Shown in pieces: positions 38,614-48,435 of a stretch of DNA of 64,000 nucleotides; positions within the stretch are counted from its first letter, which is position 1; each line of letters starts with the position of its first letter. This stretch comes from Cellulomonas sp. JZ18. GTDB taxonomy: Bacteria > Actinomycetota > Actinomycetes > Actinomycetales > Cellulomonadaceae. Where the stretch lies: assembly GCF_009720485.1 (NCBI RefSeq), contig NZ_CP045245.1, forward strand, positions 1,798,001-1,862,000, read 5' to 3'. The notes beneath the pieces are model-generated. The model searched no databases, was not told the origin of the DNA, and saw only the letters and a list, made by a program, of their open reading frames with translations. The translations under genes and the position numbers were made by a program.

Positions 38614-40785
38614 TCAGGCGGGCAGGTCGCCCGTGCCGGACTGGTTCGGAGCGGCGCCGGACGCGGCGGGCGCCGCGTCGCCCCGGGCGGCGGCGAGCGA
38701 CTCGCGGGCTGCCTCGACGACCGCCTCGGCCGTGAGCCCGAACTCGCGGTAGAGCGTCTGGAAGTCGGCCGACGCCCCGTAGTGCTCGAGCGACACGCTG
38801 CGGCCGGCGTCACCGACGATCTTGTGCCACGACAGCGCGATGCCCGCCTCGACGGACACGCGGGCGCGGACGGCCGACGGGAGCACCGACTCGCGGTACG
38901 CCTCGTCCTGCTCGGCGAACCACTCGAGGCAGGGCGCCGAGACGACCCGCGTCGGGACGCCCGACTCCTCGAGCGCCGTGCGCGCCTCGACGGCGAGCTG
39001 GACCTCGGAGCCGGTGGCGATCAGGACGACCTCCGGCTCGCCGTTTGACGCGTCGAGCAGCACGTACGCACCGCGGGCGACGCCCTCGGCCGACGCGAAG
39101 CCCTCCTCGCCGCGCGGGAACGTCGGGACGTTCTGGCGCGTGAGCACGAGGGCGGCGGGGCCGTCCGTGCGCTCGAGGACCGCCTTCCACGCCTGCGCGG
39201 TCTCGTTCGCGTCCGCCGGGCGGACGACGGCGAGGCCGGGGATGGCGCGCACGGCGGTGAGGTGCTCGACCGGCTGGTGCGTCGGGCCGTCCTCGCCGAG
39301 GCCGATGGAGTCGTGCGTCCACACGTAGGTGACGTTGACGCCCATGAGGGCCGCGAGGCGCACGGCGCCGCGCATGTAGTCGGAGAACGTGAAGAACGTG
39401 CCGCCGTAGGGGCGCGTGAGCCCGTGCAGGCGGATGCCCGACAGGATCGAGCCCATCGCGTGCTCGCGGATGCCGAAGTGCAGCGTGCGGCCGTACTGGT
39501 CGCCGGCGAACTCGTGCGTCGAGCGCTTGGCGGGGATGAAGGACGGCTCGCCCTTCATCGTCGTGTTGTTCGACCCGGCGAGGTCGGCGGAGCCGCCCCA
39601 CAGCTCGGGCAGCACGGGCGCGAGCGCGGACAGCACCTGGCCCGACGCCTGGCGCGTGGCCACGGCCTTGCCGGCCTCGAACGTCGGCAGGGCGTCCGCC
39701 CAGCCCTCGGGGAGCTCGTCGGCGCGGAGGCGGTCGAGCAGGGCCTTGCGCTCGGGGTTCGCCTCGGCCCAGGCGTCGAACTTCTCCTGCCAGGCGGCGC
39801 GCGCCTTGGCGGCACGGTCGGCGAGGGAGCGGGTGTGGGCGAGGACCTCGGGGTCGACGTCGAACGACTTCTCCGGGTCGAAGCCCAGCAGCTCCTTGAG
39901 GCCGCGCACGGCGTCGCCGCCGAGCTTCGAGCCGTGCGAGGAGTGGTCGTCCGTCTTGCCCGGCGTCGGCCACGCGATGAGCGTGCGCACCCGGATGAAC
40001 GACGGCTTGTCGGTGACGGCCTTGGCGGCCTCGATCGCCGCGTGGAGCGCGTCGACGTCCTCGCGGTACTCGCCGCCCGCGGTCCAGTCGACCGACTGCA
40101 CGTGCCAGCCGTACGCCTCGTAGCGCGCGACGACGTCCTCGGTGAAGGCGATCTGGGTGTCGCCCTCGATCGAGATGTGGTTGTCGTCCCACAGGACGAC
40201 GAGGTTGCCGAGCTCCTGGGTGCCCGCGATCGAGCTCGCCTCGCTCGTCACGCCCTCCTGGAGGTCGCCGTCCGAGGCGATGACGTAGACGAAGTGGTCG
40301 AACGGGCTCGTGCCGGGCGCCGCCTCGGGGTCCAGCAGGCCGCGCTCACGACGCGCCGCCATCGCGAAGCCGACCGCGGACGCGAGGCCCTGGCCGAGCG
40401 GGCCGGTCGTGATCTCGACGCCCTTGGTGTGCCGGAACTCCGGGTGGCCCGGGGTCTTGGAGCCCCACGTGCGCAGCGCTGCCAGGTCCTCGACCTCGAG
40501 GCCGAACCCGCCGAGGTAGAGCTGGATGTACTGCGTCAGGCTGGAGTGGCCCGCGGACAGGACGAACCGGTCGCGGCCGAGCCAGTCGGGGTCGGTCGGG
40601 TCGTGCTGCAGGACGTTCTGGTAGAGCAGGTAGGCGACCGGGGCGAGGCTGATCGCCGTGCCCGGGTGGCCGTTGCCCACCTTCTCCACCGCGTCCGCGG
40701 CGAGGACGCGCACGGTGTCCACCGCACGCAGGTCCAGATCCGACCAGCCCACGGCCGAGGCCAGAGGAGCCTTCGCGTTCACCAC
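38614..40785 (-). CDS. tkt: Transketolase
   Basis: A 723-residue thiamine-diphosphate enzyme moving two-carbon ketol units between sugar phosphates. N-terminal GNGHPGTAISLAPVAYLLYQ and FVLSAGHSSLTQY, the cofactor motif SDGDLQEGVTSEASSIAG..WDDNHIS, and the pyrimidine-domain FFTFSDYMRGAVRLAALMG with HDSIGLGEDGPTHQPVEHL all match. It heads the leftward pentose phosphate cluster. The start is GTG 40785 or the adjacent GTG 40782. A TATAGG hexamer about 120 bases upstream may be its promoter. Confidence 0.96.
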   Translation of the reverse strand: MVNAKAPLASAVGWSDLDLRAVDTVRVLAADAVEKVGNGHPGTAISLAPVAYLLYQNVLQHDPTDPDWLGRDRFVLSAGHSSLTQYIQLYLGGFGLEVEDLAALRTWGSKTPGHPEFRHTKGVEITTGPLGQGLASAVGFAMAARRERGLLDPEAAPGTSPFDHFVYVIASDGDLQEGVTSEASSIAGTQELGNLVVLWDDNHISIEGDTQIAFTEDVVARYEAYGWHVQSVDWTAGGEYREDVDALHAAIEAAKAVTDKPSFIRVRTLIAWPTPGKTDDHSSHGSKLGGDAVRGLKELLGFDPEKSFDVDPEVLAHTRSLADRAAKARAAWQEKFDAWAEANPERKALLDRLRADELPEGWADALPTFEAGKAVATRQASGQVLSALAPVLPELWGGSADLAGSNNTTMKGEPSFIPAKRSTHEFAGDQYGRTLHFGIREHAMGSILSGIRLHGLTRPYGGTFFTFSDYMRGAVRLAALMGVNVTYVWTHDSIGLGEDGPTHQPVEHLTAVRAIPGLAVVRPADANETAQAWKAVLERTDGPAALVLTRQNVPTFPRGEEGFASAEGVARGAYVLLDASNGEPEVVLIATGSEVQLAVEARTALEESGVPTRVVSAPCLEWFAEQDEAYRESVLPSAVRARVSVEAGIALSWHKIVGDAGRSVSLEHYGASADFQTLYREFGLTAEAVVEAARESLAAARGDAAPAASGAAPNQSGTGDLPA

Positions 40786-40901
40786 ACCTCATTCCCGCCC
40801 CGCGCGAGCGGGACGTCGCTGTCGAGCGTGACCCGGCACGCGCGGGGGCGGCGTCCGGGGCGCGGCCCGTCGTCTCGTGAGACGGGCGGTCCTGCGCGTC
40901 G

Positions 40902-40909
40902 AGCCTATA
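40902..40909 (-). promoter_or_regulatory. Candidate -10 region for tkt
   Basis: On the minus strand the bases read TATAGGCT, the same octamer as upstream of gap. It lies about 117 bases upstream of the tkt start. No clear -35 is visible. Confidence 0.5.
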
Positions 40910-40948
40910 GCGCACGGCCGAGGACGCGCGGCGAGGGTCCATTCCGTG

Positions 40949-40962
40949 GGCAAGCGCTTTCC
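40949..40962. promoter_or_regulatory. LacI-type operator-like palindrome between tkt and ctaB
   Basis: GGCAAGCGCTTTCC has a central perfect palindrome AAGCGCTT and matching outer GG/CC, with one mismatched pair. LacI-family sugar regulators of actinobacteria bind similar sites with a CG centre. It lies about 40 bases upstream of the tkt -10 and 90 bases upstream of TACCAT (41053-41058), a possible ctaB -10. The 326-base gap holds no gene. Confidence 0.4.
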
Positions 40963-41111
40963 GCGTGAGCGGCGCGTCCTGCTGCGACACATCTCACGCC
41001 CCCGTCGCGCGCCGCTCCCCGGCCCCTCACCCCGCCCGGCGCGGGGGAGACGTACCATGACGGTGCTCGTCCCCGCCCGTCCCCGCCGCTCACGAACGGA
41101 TACCCCTGCGC

Positions 41112-42128
41112 GTGCGCCTCACCAGCCCGTCCCTCGACGCGAGCCCCGCCGTCGCCCCCGCGGCGCACGAGGAGGTCGCTGCGTCGACGGCGGTGGACGA
41201 GGTGCGGACCGTCGGCGGCCCGCCCCCGCGCGGGGTGCTCGCGCGGCTGCGCTGGACGGTCGGCCCCTACGTCGCGCTGACGAAGCCCCGGGTCATCGAG
41301 CTCCTGCTCGTCACGACCATCCCGACGATGTTCCTCGCGGCCGGCGGGTTCCCCCCGCTCGGCCTCGTCGTGGCGACGCTCGTCGGCGGTGCCGGGGCCG
41401 CGGGCGCGGCCAACACGCTCAACCAGTACCTCGACCGCGACATCGACGCGGTGATGAACCGCACGCGACGGCGGCCGATCGTCACCGGCCGGGTCACGCC
41501 GCGCGCCGCGCTCGTTTTCGGGTCGGTGCTGGGCGTCGTGTCGCTCGCCTGGCTCTGGATCGCGGTGAACCCCGCGTCGGCGCTCTTCACGGGCGCGGCG
41601 ATCGCCATCTACGTGGTCGGCTACACGATCATCCTCAAGCGCCGCACGCCGCAGAACATCGTGTGGGGCGGGGCCGCCGGCTGCATGCCGGTGGTGATCG
41701 GCTGGTCCGCGGTGACGGGCGGCGTGTCCTGGTCGGCGCTGCTGCTGTTCGGCGTCGTCTTCTTCTGGACCCCGCCGCACTACTGGCCGCTGTCGATGAA
41801 GTTCCGCCGCGACTACGCCGCCGCGGGCGTGCCGATGCTGCCGGTCGTCGCGAAGGACACGCGGGTGGCGTGGGAGATGATCGCGTACACGCTCGCGATG
41901 ATCGCCTGCTCGCTGCTGCTCGTGCCCGTCGCCGGCATGACGTGGGTCTACGCGGTCGTGGCCGCCGCCCTGGGCGTGTGGTTCCTCTGGTCGTGCGTGA
42001 CGCTGCTGCGCCGCGCCCAGGACCCCCAGCGCGGTCCGCTCAAGGCCATGTCGGTGTTCCACGGCTCGATCACGTACCTGACGCTGCTGTCGGTCGCGAT
42101 CGCGGTGGACGTGTTCCTCCCGCTCTGA
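41112..42128 (+). CDS. ctaB: Protoheme IX farnesyltransferase (heme O synthase)
   Basis: A 338-residue UbiA-type prenyltransferase that makes heme O for aa3-type cytochrome oxidase. The first aspartate-rich motif is [22 protein letters not shown]. The characteristic [23 protein letters not shown] and [30 protein letters not shown] follow. About eight to nine membrane helices are visible. The GTG start is followed by a nonconserved tail of about 50 residues before [10 protein letters not shown]. Divergence from tkt is conserved in actinobacteria. Confidence 0.95.
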   Translation: MRLTSPSLDASPAVAPAAHEEVAASTAVDEVRTVGGPPPRGVLARLRWTVGPYVALTKPRVIELLLVTTIPTMFLAAGGFPPLGLVVATLVGGAGAAGAANTLNQYLDRDIDAVMNRTRRRPIVTGRVTPRAALVFGSVLGVVSLAWLWIAVNPASALFTGAAIAIYVVGYTIILKRRTPQNIVWGGAAGCMPVVIGWSAVTGGVSWSALLLFGVVFFWTPPHYWPLSMKFRRDYAAAGVPMLPVVAKDTRVAWEMIAYTLAMIACSLLLVPVAGMTWVYAVVAAALGVWFLWSCVTLLRRAQDPQRGPLKAMSVFHGSITYLTLLSVAIAVDVFLPL

Positions 42129-42139
42129 CCGGCGTCGCC

Positions 42140-43081
42140 GTGCCCGGCGCCGACGCCCTCACCACGGCCCTCGAGGGCTACCTCGCGCACCTGACGGTGG
42201 AGCGCGGGCTCGCGCCCCACACGCTCGCGGCGTACCGCCGCGACCTGACCCGGTACGTCGAGCACCTGCGCGCGACGGGCCGCACCGCCCCCGGGGAGAT
42301 CACCGAGCGCGACGTGGAGGACTACGTCCTCGTCCTGCGCACCGGCTCGGACGGCCGGGCCGCGCTGTCGCCCGCCTCGGCCGCCCGCAGCGTCGTCGCG
42401 CTGCGCGGCTGGCACCGCTTCCTCGCGCTCGACGGCCTCGCCGCGACCGACGCCGCGGCGCAGGTGCGTCCGCCGGCGCAGCCCAAGCGCCTGCCCAAGG
42501 CGATCTCCGTCGAGGCCGTCGAGCGCCTCATCGACGCCGCCGGTCTCGGGGACGGCCCCGTCCCGCTGCGGGACCGCGCCCTGCTCGAGCTCGTCTACTC
42601 CACCGGGGCGCGCATCTCCGAGGCGGTCGGGCTCGACGTCGACGACCTCGACCTGACCCCCGGGCGCGCCGCCGTCCGCCTGCTCGGCAAGGGCAGCAAG
42701 GAGCGCGTCGTCCCGGTCGGCTCATACGCGGCCGAGGCGGTCGACGCCTACCTCGTGCGCGCCCGGCCGGCGCTGGCCGCGGGCGGACGCGGGACGTCCG
42801 CCGTCTTCCTCAACACGCGGGGCGCGCGGCTGAGCCGGCAGTCCGCGTGGGCGGTGCTGCGCACGGCGGCGGAGCGCGCCGGGCTGGACGGGGCCGAGCA
42901 CGTCTCCCCGCACACGCTGCGGCACTCGTTCGCGACGCACCTGCTCGCCGGCGGGGCCGACGTGCGCGTCGTGCAGGAGCTGCTCGGGCACGCCTCGGTG
43001 ACGACGACGCAGGTGTACACGATGGTCACGCCGGACACGCTGCGGGAGGTCTACGCCGCGAGCCACCCGCGTGCGCGGTGA
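42140..43081 (+). CDS. xerD: Site-specific tyrosine recombinase XerD
   Basis: A 313-residue recombinase resolving chromosome dimers at dif with XerC. The N-terminal SAM-like domain ([26 protein letters not shown]) is followed by the catalytic domain. Catalytic residues are present: Arg158 (STGARISE), a Lys in [14 protein letters not shown] near 184-187, His258 and Arg261 ([11 protein letters not shown]), His284 ([15 protein letters not shown]) and nucleophile Tyr293. GTG 42140 is 11 bases after ctaB. It precedes parA-scpAB, as in other actinobacteria, so it is housekeeping and not a phage integrase. Confidence 0.93.
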   Translation: MPGADALTTALEGYLAHLTVERGLAPHTLAAYRRDLTRYVEHLRATGRTAPGEITERDVEDYVLVLRTGSDGRAALSPASAARSVVALRGWHRFLALDGLAATDAAAQVRPPAQPKRLPKAISVEAVERLIDAAGLGDGPVPLRDRALLELVYSTGARISEAVGLDVDDLDLTPGRAAVRLLGKGSKERVVPVGSYAAEAVDAYLVRARPALAAGGRGTSAVFLNTRGARLSRQSAWAVLRTAAERAGLDGAEHVSPHTLRHSFATHLLAGGADVRVVQELLGHASVTTTQVYTMVTPDTLREVYAASHPRAR

Positions 43082-43140
43082 CGTCCGCCACGGTCCGGCG
43101 CGGCGCGGAGGGTCGTCGCTGCGGGCGTCCCCCGCTCGGG

Positions 43141-43146
43141 TAGGTT
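43141..43146 (+). promoter_or_regulatory. Candidate -10 element for parA-scpAB
   Basis: TAGGTT fits TANNNT and lies 48 bases upstream of ATG 43195, leaving a short leader with a GGGGAGCAAGGTGAG ribosome binding site. Confidence 0.45.
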
Positions 43147-43194
43147 GTCCCGCGAGGTGAGCCCGGAGCGGGCCCTGGGGAGCAAGGTGAGCCG

Positions 43195-44058
43195 ATGAGC
43201 CAGGAGACGACCGAGCAGCAGCTCGACGCGGTGGGGCGTCCGCTGCCCGACTTCCCCGTCCCGGCGCCGCTCGCGTCGCACGGCCCGGCGCGCGTCATCG
43301 CGATGTGCAACCAGAAGGGCGGGGTCGGCAAGACGACGACCACGATCAACCTCGCCGCCGCCCTGGCGGAGTACGGCCGCCGGGTGCTCATCGTCGACTT
43401 CGACCCGCAGGGTGCCGCCTCCGTCGGCCTGGGCGTGAGCCCGCACGAGCTCGACCGCACGGTCTACAACCTGCTCATGGAGCGCGACGCGCGCATCGAG
43501 GAGGTGCTGCGGCCCACGGCCGTCGCCGGGCTGGACCTGCTGCCCGCGAACATCGACCTGTCGGCCGCGGAGGTGCAGCTCGTCGGCGAGGTCGCCCGCG
43601 AGTCGGTGCTCTCCCGCGCGCTGCGGCCGGTCCTCGACGACTACGACGTCGTGCTGGTCGACTGCCAGCCGTCGCTGGGCCTGCTCACCGTCAACGCCCT
43701 GACCGCCGCCCACGGCGTCCTCATCCCGCTCGAGTGCGAGTTCTTCGCGCTGCGCGGCGTCGCGCTGCTCATCGAGACGATCGAGAAGGTGCGCGACCGC
43801 CTCAACCCCCGCCTCGAGGTCGACGGCATCCTGGCGACCATGTACGACTCGCGGACGCTGCACGCCCGCGAGGTCGTCGCGCGCGTGCACGAGGCGTTCG
43901 GGGACACGCTCCTGCACACCGTGATCGGGCGGACCGTGAAGTTCCCCGACGCGACCGTCGCGGCCGAGCCGATCACCGTCTACGCGCCGACGCACGCCGG
44001 CGCGGCGGCGTACCGCCAGCTGGCGCGCGAGCTCGTGGCGCGTGGCGACGCCGCCTGA
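43195..44058 (+). CDS. ParA/Soj family ATPase
   Basis: A 287-residue deviant Walker A ATPase. KGGVGKTTTTINLAAAL at residues 41-57 holds the signature lysines, and VLIVDFDPQGAASVGLG and VVLVDCQPSLGLLTVNAL form the Mg and Walker A' regions. It lies immediately before scpA, without a ParB gene, the usual setting of the second ParA-like protein in actinobacteria. A role in chromosome organisation with condensin is inferred from context. scpA starts 17 bases inside its end. Confidence 0.93.
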   Translation: MSQETTEQQLDAVGRPLPDFPVPAPLASHGPARVIAMCNQKGGVGKTTTTINLAAALAEYGRRVLIVDFDPQGAASVGLGVSPHELDRTVYNLLMERDARIEEVLRPTAVAGLDLLPANIDLSAAEVQLVGEVARESVLSRALRPVLDDYDVVLVDCQPSLGLLTVNALTAAHGVLIPLECEFFALRGVALLIETIEKVRDRLNPRLEVDGILATMYDSRTLHAREVVARVHEAFGDTLLHTVIGRTVKFPDATVAAEPITVYAPTHAGAAAYRQLARELVARGDAA

Positions 44059-45046
44059 CGGCGCGGCCGTCACGGTCGAGGGCGCACCGGCCGCGCCGCC
44101 GAGCGGGGCCGGCGCGGACGCCGCGGCGTCGACGCCCGCGGGCACGCACGGCTTCGAGGTGCACCTCGACGTCTTCAGCGGCCCGTTCGACCTGCTGCTC
44201 GGCCTCATCGCCAAGCACAAGCTCGACATCACCGAGATCGCGCTGGCGAAGGTGACGGACGAGTTCATCGCGCACATCCGCGCCGCCGAGCGCGCCGCCG
44301 CCGAGGGCGGGCGCGACTGGGACCTGTCGCAGGCGAGCGAGTTCCTCCTCGTCGCCGCCACGCTGCTCGACCTGAAGGCGGCGCGCCTGCTGCCGTCCGC
44401 CCAGGTCGAGGACGCGGAGGACCTGGAGCTGCTGGAGGCCCGCGACCTGCTGTTCGCGCGCCTGCTGCAGTACCGCGCGTACAAGGTCGTGGCCGGCGAC
44501 CTGGGGGCGCGGCTCGAGGCGGAGTCGCGCCGGTTCGGCCGGTCCGTGCAGCTCGAGCCGCACCTCGCCGCCCTGCTGCCCGAGCTGGTCTGGCAGATGG
44601 GGCCCGAGCGGCTCGCGGCGCTGGCCGCGCGGGCGCTCGCGCCGAAGCCGCCTCCACCCGGCGTCGACATCAGCCACCTGCACGCGCCGCCGGTGAGCGT
44701 GCGCGAGCAGGCCGCGGTGCTCGTGGAGCGGCTGCGCCACCAGGGTGCGGCGACCTTCCGCGCGCTCACGGGCGACGCGGACGAGCCCGTGGTCGTCGTG
44801 GTCCGCTTCCTGGCGCTGCTCGAGCTGTTCCGCGAGGGCGCGGTCGCGTTCGACCAGGTGACGCCGCTCGGTGAGCTGACCGTGCGGTGGACGGGCAGCG
44901 CCGACGGGGACGTCACGGTCTCCGACGACTTCGACCGCGCGGCCGGTGAGGTGACGGAGGACGTGCCGGGCGCGCAGCCCGTGACGGACGCGGACGTGGT
45001 GGCGATCGGCGGGGAGCCGCAGGCCGCCGGGGAGGGTGGGCGATGA
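44042..45046 (+). CDS. scpA: Segregation and condensation protein A
   Basis: A 334-residue kleisin that bridges SMC heads and binds ScpB. The N-terminal signature FEVHLDVFSGPFDLLLGLIAKHKLDITEIALAKVTDEFIAHI starts near residue 38. The SQASEFLLVAATLLDLKAARLLP helix and a C-terminal winged-helix region (VVVVVRFLALLELFREGAVAFDQ) follow. A GTG start overlaps parA by 17 bases. An alanine-rich N-terminal extension of about 37 residues and an acidic C-terminal tail flank the core. Confidence 0.95.
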   Translation: MATPPDGAAVTVEGAPAAPPSGAGADAAASTPAGTHGFEVHLDVFSGPFDLLLGLIAKHKLDITEIALAKVTDEFIAHIRAAERAAAEGGRDWDLSQASEFLLVAATLLDLKAARLLPSAQVEDAEDLELLEARDLLFARLLQYRAYKVVAGDLGARLEAESRRFGRSVQLEPHLAALLPELVWQMGPERLAALAARALAPKPPPPGVDISHLHAPPVSVREQAAVLVERLRHQGAATFRALTGDADEPVVVVVRFLALLELFREGAVAFDQVTPLGELTVRWTGSADGDVTVSDDFDRAAGEVTEDVPGAQPVTDADVVAIGGEPQAAGEGGR

Positions 45047-45726
45047 GCGAGCAGGACGCGGCCGGCGTGCCGCAGACCGGAGCCGTGGCGGCCGACGAAG
45101 CCGGCGACGTCGGCGCGCCCGACGAGCTCGCGTTCGACGTCGACGCGCTGCCGGGCGGTGCGCTCGGGGCGCTGGAGGCGGTGCTCATGGTGGCCGACGA
45201 GCCGATCCCGGCCGTGCGGCTGGCGACCGCCCTCGCACTGCCGACCGAGCGGGTCGAGGCGCTGCTGGAGGAGCTCGCGGCCGAGTACCGGGGCGAGCAC
45301 GGCGGCCGGCCGCGCGGCTTCGAGCTGCGCCGCGCCGGTGCGGGGTGGCGCATGTACTCGGCACCGGCGTACGGCGACGTCGTGGGCCGCTTCGTGGTCG
45401 ACGGGCAGACGTCGCGGCTGACGCAGGCGGCGCTGGAGACGCTCGCGGTCGTCGCGTACCGCCAGCCCGTGACGCGCGGGCAGGTCTCGGCGGTGCGGGG
45501 CGTCAACGTCGACGGCGTCATGCGCACCCTGACGGCCCGCGGACTGGTCGCCGAGGTCGGCACCGAGCCGACCAGCGGTGCGGTGCTCTACGGGACCACG
45601 GGATACTTCCTGGAGCGGATGGGCCTGTCGAGCCTCGACGAGCTGCCCCCGCTGGCGCCCTACCTGCCCGATCTGGAGGCGGTCGAGGGCGTGGACACGA
45701 CGGACGGACGAGAGGTCGGACCATGA
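45043..45726 (+). CDS. scpB: Segregation and condensation protein B
   Basis: A 227-residue winged-helix protein of the SMC complex. GALEAVLMVADEPIPAVRLATAL, LEELAAEYRGEHGGRPRGFELRRAGAGWRMYS and TQAALETLAVVAYRQPVTRGQVSAVRGVNVDGVMRTL are family blocks. ATG overlaps the scpA stop, and the stop overlaps rluB as ATGA. Confidence 0.95.
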   Translation: MSEQDAAGVPQTGAVAADEAGDVGAPDELAFDVDALPGGALGALEAVLMVADEPIPAVRLATALALPTERVEALLEELAAEYRGEHGGRPRGFELRRAGAGWRMYSAPAYGDVVGRFVVDGQTSRLTQAALETLAVVAYRQPVTRGQVSAVRGVNVDGVMRTLTARGLVAEVGTEPTSGAVLYGTTGYFLERMGLSSLDELPPLAPYLPDLEAVEGVDTTDGREVGP

Positions 45727-46631
45727 GCGGCGGAGGGCGCGGGCACCGCGGACGCGGGGGAGCGCCGGCAGGCGGCGGCGGAGCACGGGGCGGACGGGGC
45801 CAGGGGGCCGGTCGGCCCGGTGCACGGCGCGGGGGCGCGGGTGCCGGCGGTCCCCGTCGACCCGCGCGCCGCCCGCAGCCGGCGGAGCCCGTCGACGTGC
45901 ACGACCCCGAGGGCGTGCGCCTGCAGAAGGTGCTCGCGCAGGCCGGGCTCGGCTCGCGCCGCGCGTGCGAGGAGCTCATCGCCCAGGGCCGCGTGACCGT
46001 GGACGACCAGGTCGTGACCGAGCTCGGTGTCCGCGTCGACCCGCGCACCGCGGTCATCCACGTCGACGGCATGCGCGTGCAGCTCGACACGTCGATGGTG
46101 ACCCTCGCGCTGAACAAGCCGAAGGGCGTCGTGTCGACGATGCACGACCCGGAGGGACGGCCGACGGTCGCGCAGTTCATCCAGAACCGCGAGGAGAGGT
46201 TGTTCCACGTCGGTCGTCTCGACGCGGACAGCGAGGGCCTGCTGCTGCTGACGAACGACGGCGAGCTGGCGAACCGGCTGTCGCACCCGTCGCACGGGGT
46301 GGCGAAGACGTACCTCGTCGAGGTCGAGGGTCGCGTACCGGCCTCGCTCGAGAAGCGGCTGCGGGCCGGCGTCGAGCTCGAGGACGGCACCGTGTCGGTC
46401 GACGGCTTCAAGATCGTGCAGACCACGCCCCAGGCGAGCCTCGTGGAGGTCGTCCTGCACGAGGGGCGCAACCGGGTCGTGCGGCGCCTGTTCGACGAGG
46501 TCGGGCACCCCGTCACGCGCCTCGTGCGCACGCGCATCGGCCCGATCCGGCTCGGCGACCTGCGCCCGGGCCGCACGCGCGTCCTCTCGCGGACGGAGGT
46601 CGGCTCCCTCATGACGTCGGTGGGGATGTGA
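45723..46631 (+). CDS. rluB: 23S rRNA pseudouridine synthase (RluB/RsuA family)
   Basis: A 302-residue protein. A glycine/arginine-rich tail of about 55 residues precedes an S4 RNA-binding domain (VRLQKVLAQAGLGSRRACEELIAQGRVTVD). The catalytic domain has LALNKPKGVVSTMHDPEGRPTV and the Asp-bearing GRLDADSEGLLLLTNDGELA, plus HEGRNRVVRRLFDEVGHPV. It probably converts a uridine in the 23S rRNA peptidyl-transferase region. The position after scpB is conserved. Confidence 0.94.
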   Translation: MSGGGRGHRGRGGAPAGGGGARGGRGQGAGRPGARRGGAGAGGPRRPARRPQPAEPVDVHDPEGVRLQKVLAQAGLGSRRACEELIAQGRVTVDDQVVTELGVRVDPRTAVIHVDGMRVQLDTSMVTLALNKPKGVVSTMHDPEGRPTVAQFIQNREERLFHVGRLDADSEGLLLLTNDGELANRLSHPSHGVAKTYLVEVEGRVPASLEKRLRAGVELEDGTVSVDGFKIVQTTPQASLVEVVLHEGRNRVVRRLFDEVGHPVTRLVRTRIGPIRLGDLRPGRTRVLSRTEVGSLMTSVGM

Positions 46632-47737
46632 GCGTCGCGACGACGGGTCCGGTCCGGGTCGTCGGCACGGGGCTGCTCGGCACGTCCGTCGGCCTGGGCC
46701 TGGCCCGGCACGGCGTGCCCGTGCAGCTGCAGGACCCCTCGCGCACGGCGCTCGCGCTCGCGCGCGACGTCGGCGCCGGGCAGCCCGCGTCCGCGGACGA
46801 CGCCGAGCCCGTCCTCGTCGTGGTCGCCGCACCGCCGGACGTGACGGCCGACGCCGTGCGGGACGCGCTCGCCGCGCACCCGCGGGCCGTCGTCACGGAC
46901 GTCGCGAGCGTCAAGGGGTACGTGCTGTCCGAGCTGCGGGCGTCGGACGTCGACCTGACGCGCTACGTCGGCTCGCACCCGATGGCCGGGCGGGAGCGCT
47001 CGGGCCCGTCGGCGGCCGTGCCCGACCTGTTCCTGGGCCGGCCGTGGGTGATCGCGGACTCGGGGTCGTCGTCGCCCGAGGCGCTGCTGACCGTGCGGCA
47101 CCTCGCCGTCGACCTCGGTGCCGTGCCCGTCGCGATGGACGCGCACGAGCACGACGCGGCCGTCGCCGCCGTCTCGCACGTGCCGCAGATCGCCTCGAGC
47201 CTCGTCGCGGCCCGGCTGCGCGGGCTGGACGACGCCGCGCTCGGCCTCGCGGGGCAGGGGCTGCGGGACGTCACGCGGCTGGCGGCGTCCGACCCCGCCC
47301 TGTGGACGTCGATCCTCGCGGCCAACGCGGACGCGGTGCGCGCCGTGCTGGCCGGGCTGCGCGACGACCTCGACGTGCTGCTGGACGCGCTCGACCTGGC
47401 CGCCCGCGCCGACGGGCCGGAGTCCGTCGAGCTGGGCGCGCTCGCGGCGATCGCCCGGACCATCGCCGACGGCAACGCCGGCGTGGCGCGCGTGCCCGGC
47501 AAGCACGGCGGGGCCACCAAGCAGTACGCCGAGGTCACGGTGCTCGTGCCGGACCAGCCGGGCGAGCTGGCGCGGCTCATGGGCGACGTCGGCGCGGCGG
47601 GCGTGAACATCGAGGACCTGCGCCTCGAGCACGCCGCCGGGCGCCCGGTGGGGATGACGGCGATCTCGGTGCTGCCCGCGCGCGCCGAGCACCTGGAGGC
47701 CGAGCTGACGGCTCGGGGATGGAGGCTGGTGAGGTGA
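46628..47737 (+). CDS. tyrA: Prephenate dehydrogenase with C-terminal ACT domain
   Basis: A 369-residue tyrosine biosynthesis enzyme. The NAD fold begins VRVVGTGLLGTSVGLGLARHG; GSHPMAGRERSG is the substrate-binding signature, and the HEHDAAVAAVSHVPQIASS helix contains the catalytic His. Residues from about 295 form an ACT regulatory domain (VTVLVPDQPGELARLMGDVGAAGVNIEDLRLEH), which suggests feedback control. GTG overlaps the rluB stop, and cmk starts in its own stop. Confidence 0.93.
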   Translation: MSVATTGPVRVVGTGLLGTSVGLGLARHGVPVQLQDPSRTALALARDVGAGQPASADDAEPVLVVVAAPPDVTADAVRDALAAHPRAVVTDVASVKGYVLSELRASDVDLTRYVGSHPMAGRERSGPSAAVPDLFLGRPWVIADSGSSSPEALLTVRHLAVDLGAVPVAMDAHEHDAAVAAVSHVPQIASSLVAARLRGLDDAALGLAGQGLRDVTRLAASDPALWTSILAANADAVRAVLAGLRDDLDVLLDALDLAARADGPESVELGALAAIARTIADGNAGVARVPGKHGGATKQYAEVTVLVPDQPGELARLMGDVGAAGVNIEDLRLEHAAGRPVGMTAISVLPARAEHLEAELTARGWRLVR

Positions 47738-48435
47738 GCACCGTCGTGGCGGTGGACGGCCCGTCGGGGTCGGGCAAGTCGAGCGTGTCCAAGGAGGTGG
47801 CGCGCCGGCTCGGGCTGGCGTACCTCGACACGGGCGCGATGTACCGGGCGGCCACGTGGTGGTGCCTGGACCGCGACGTGCCGCTGACGGACGTCGCGGC
47901 CGTCGCCGACGCCGTGCGCGGCCTGCCGCTCGACATGGGCGTGGACCCCGACGACCCGACCGTGCGCGTCGGGGGCGCCGACGTCACCGCGGCGATCCGC
48001 GAGACGCGCATCTCCGCCGCCGTGAGTGCGGTCGCGACGAACCTCGACGCGCGCGCCGAGCTCGGCCGGCGGCAGCGCGCGGTCATCGACGACGAGCGCG
48101 CGGGCGGCTGGTCGCAGGGGCGGGGCGTCGTCGCGGAGGGCCGCGACATCACCACCGTGATCGCACCGGACGCCGACGTGCGCGTGCTGCTCACCGCGAG
48201 CGAGGAGGCGCGCCTGGCGCGGCGCGCGCGCGAGCTGCACGGCACCGACGACGCCGACGCCGTCGCCGCGACGCGCGACCAGGTCGTGCGCCGCGACGCC
48301 GACGACTCGACCGTGGTGCAGTTCCGGGTCGCCGCGGACGGCGTGGTGACGGTCGACTCCTCGCACCTGGACCTGCCCGGCACCGTGCAGGCCGTGCTCG
48401 ACGTCGTCGAGCGGACCCTCGCCGGTCGACCGTGA
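47734..48435 (+). CDS. cmk: Cytidylate kinase
   Basis: A 233-residue NMP kinase for CMP and d[26 protein letters not shown] holds the P-loop at residues 9-17. [76 protein letters not shown] and RRDADDSTV follow in family order. GTG 47734 is preferred over ATG 47719 because GGAGG at 47721-47725 fits it. It overlaps tyrA as GTGA and plsC likewise. Confidence 0.95.
   Translation: MSTVVAVDGPSGSGKSSVSKEVARRLGLAYLDTGAMYRAATWWCLDRDVPLTDVAAVADAVRGLPLDMGVDPDDPTVRVGGADVTAAIRETRISAAVSAVATNLDARAELGRRQRAVIDDERAGGWSQGRGVVAEGRDITTVIAPDADVRVLLTASEEARLARRARELHGTDDADAVAATRDQVVRRDADDSTVVQFRVAADGVVTVDSSHLDLPGTVQAVLDVVERTLAGRP

Noticed and set aside
42140..43081. Tyrosine recombinase as phage integrase
   Set aside because: Length, motifs and its place before parA-scpAB fit housekeeping XerD.
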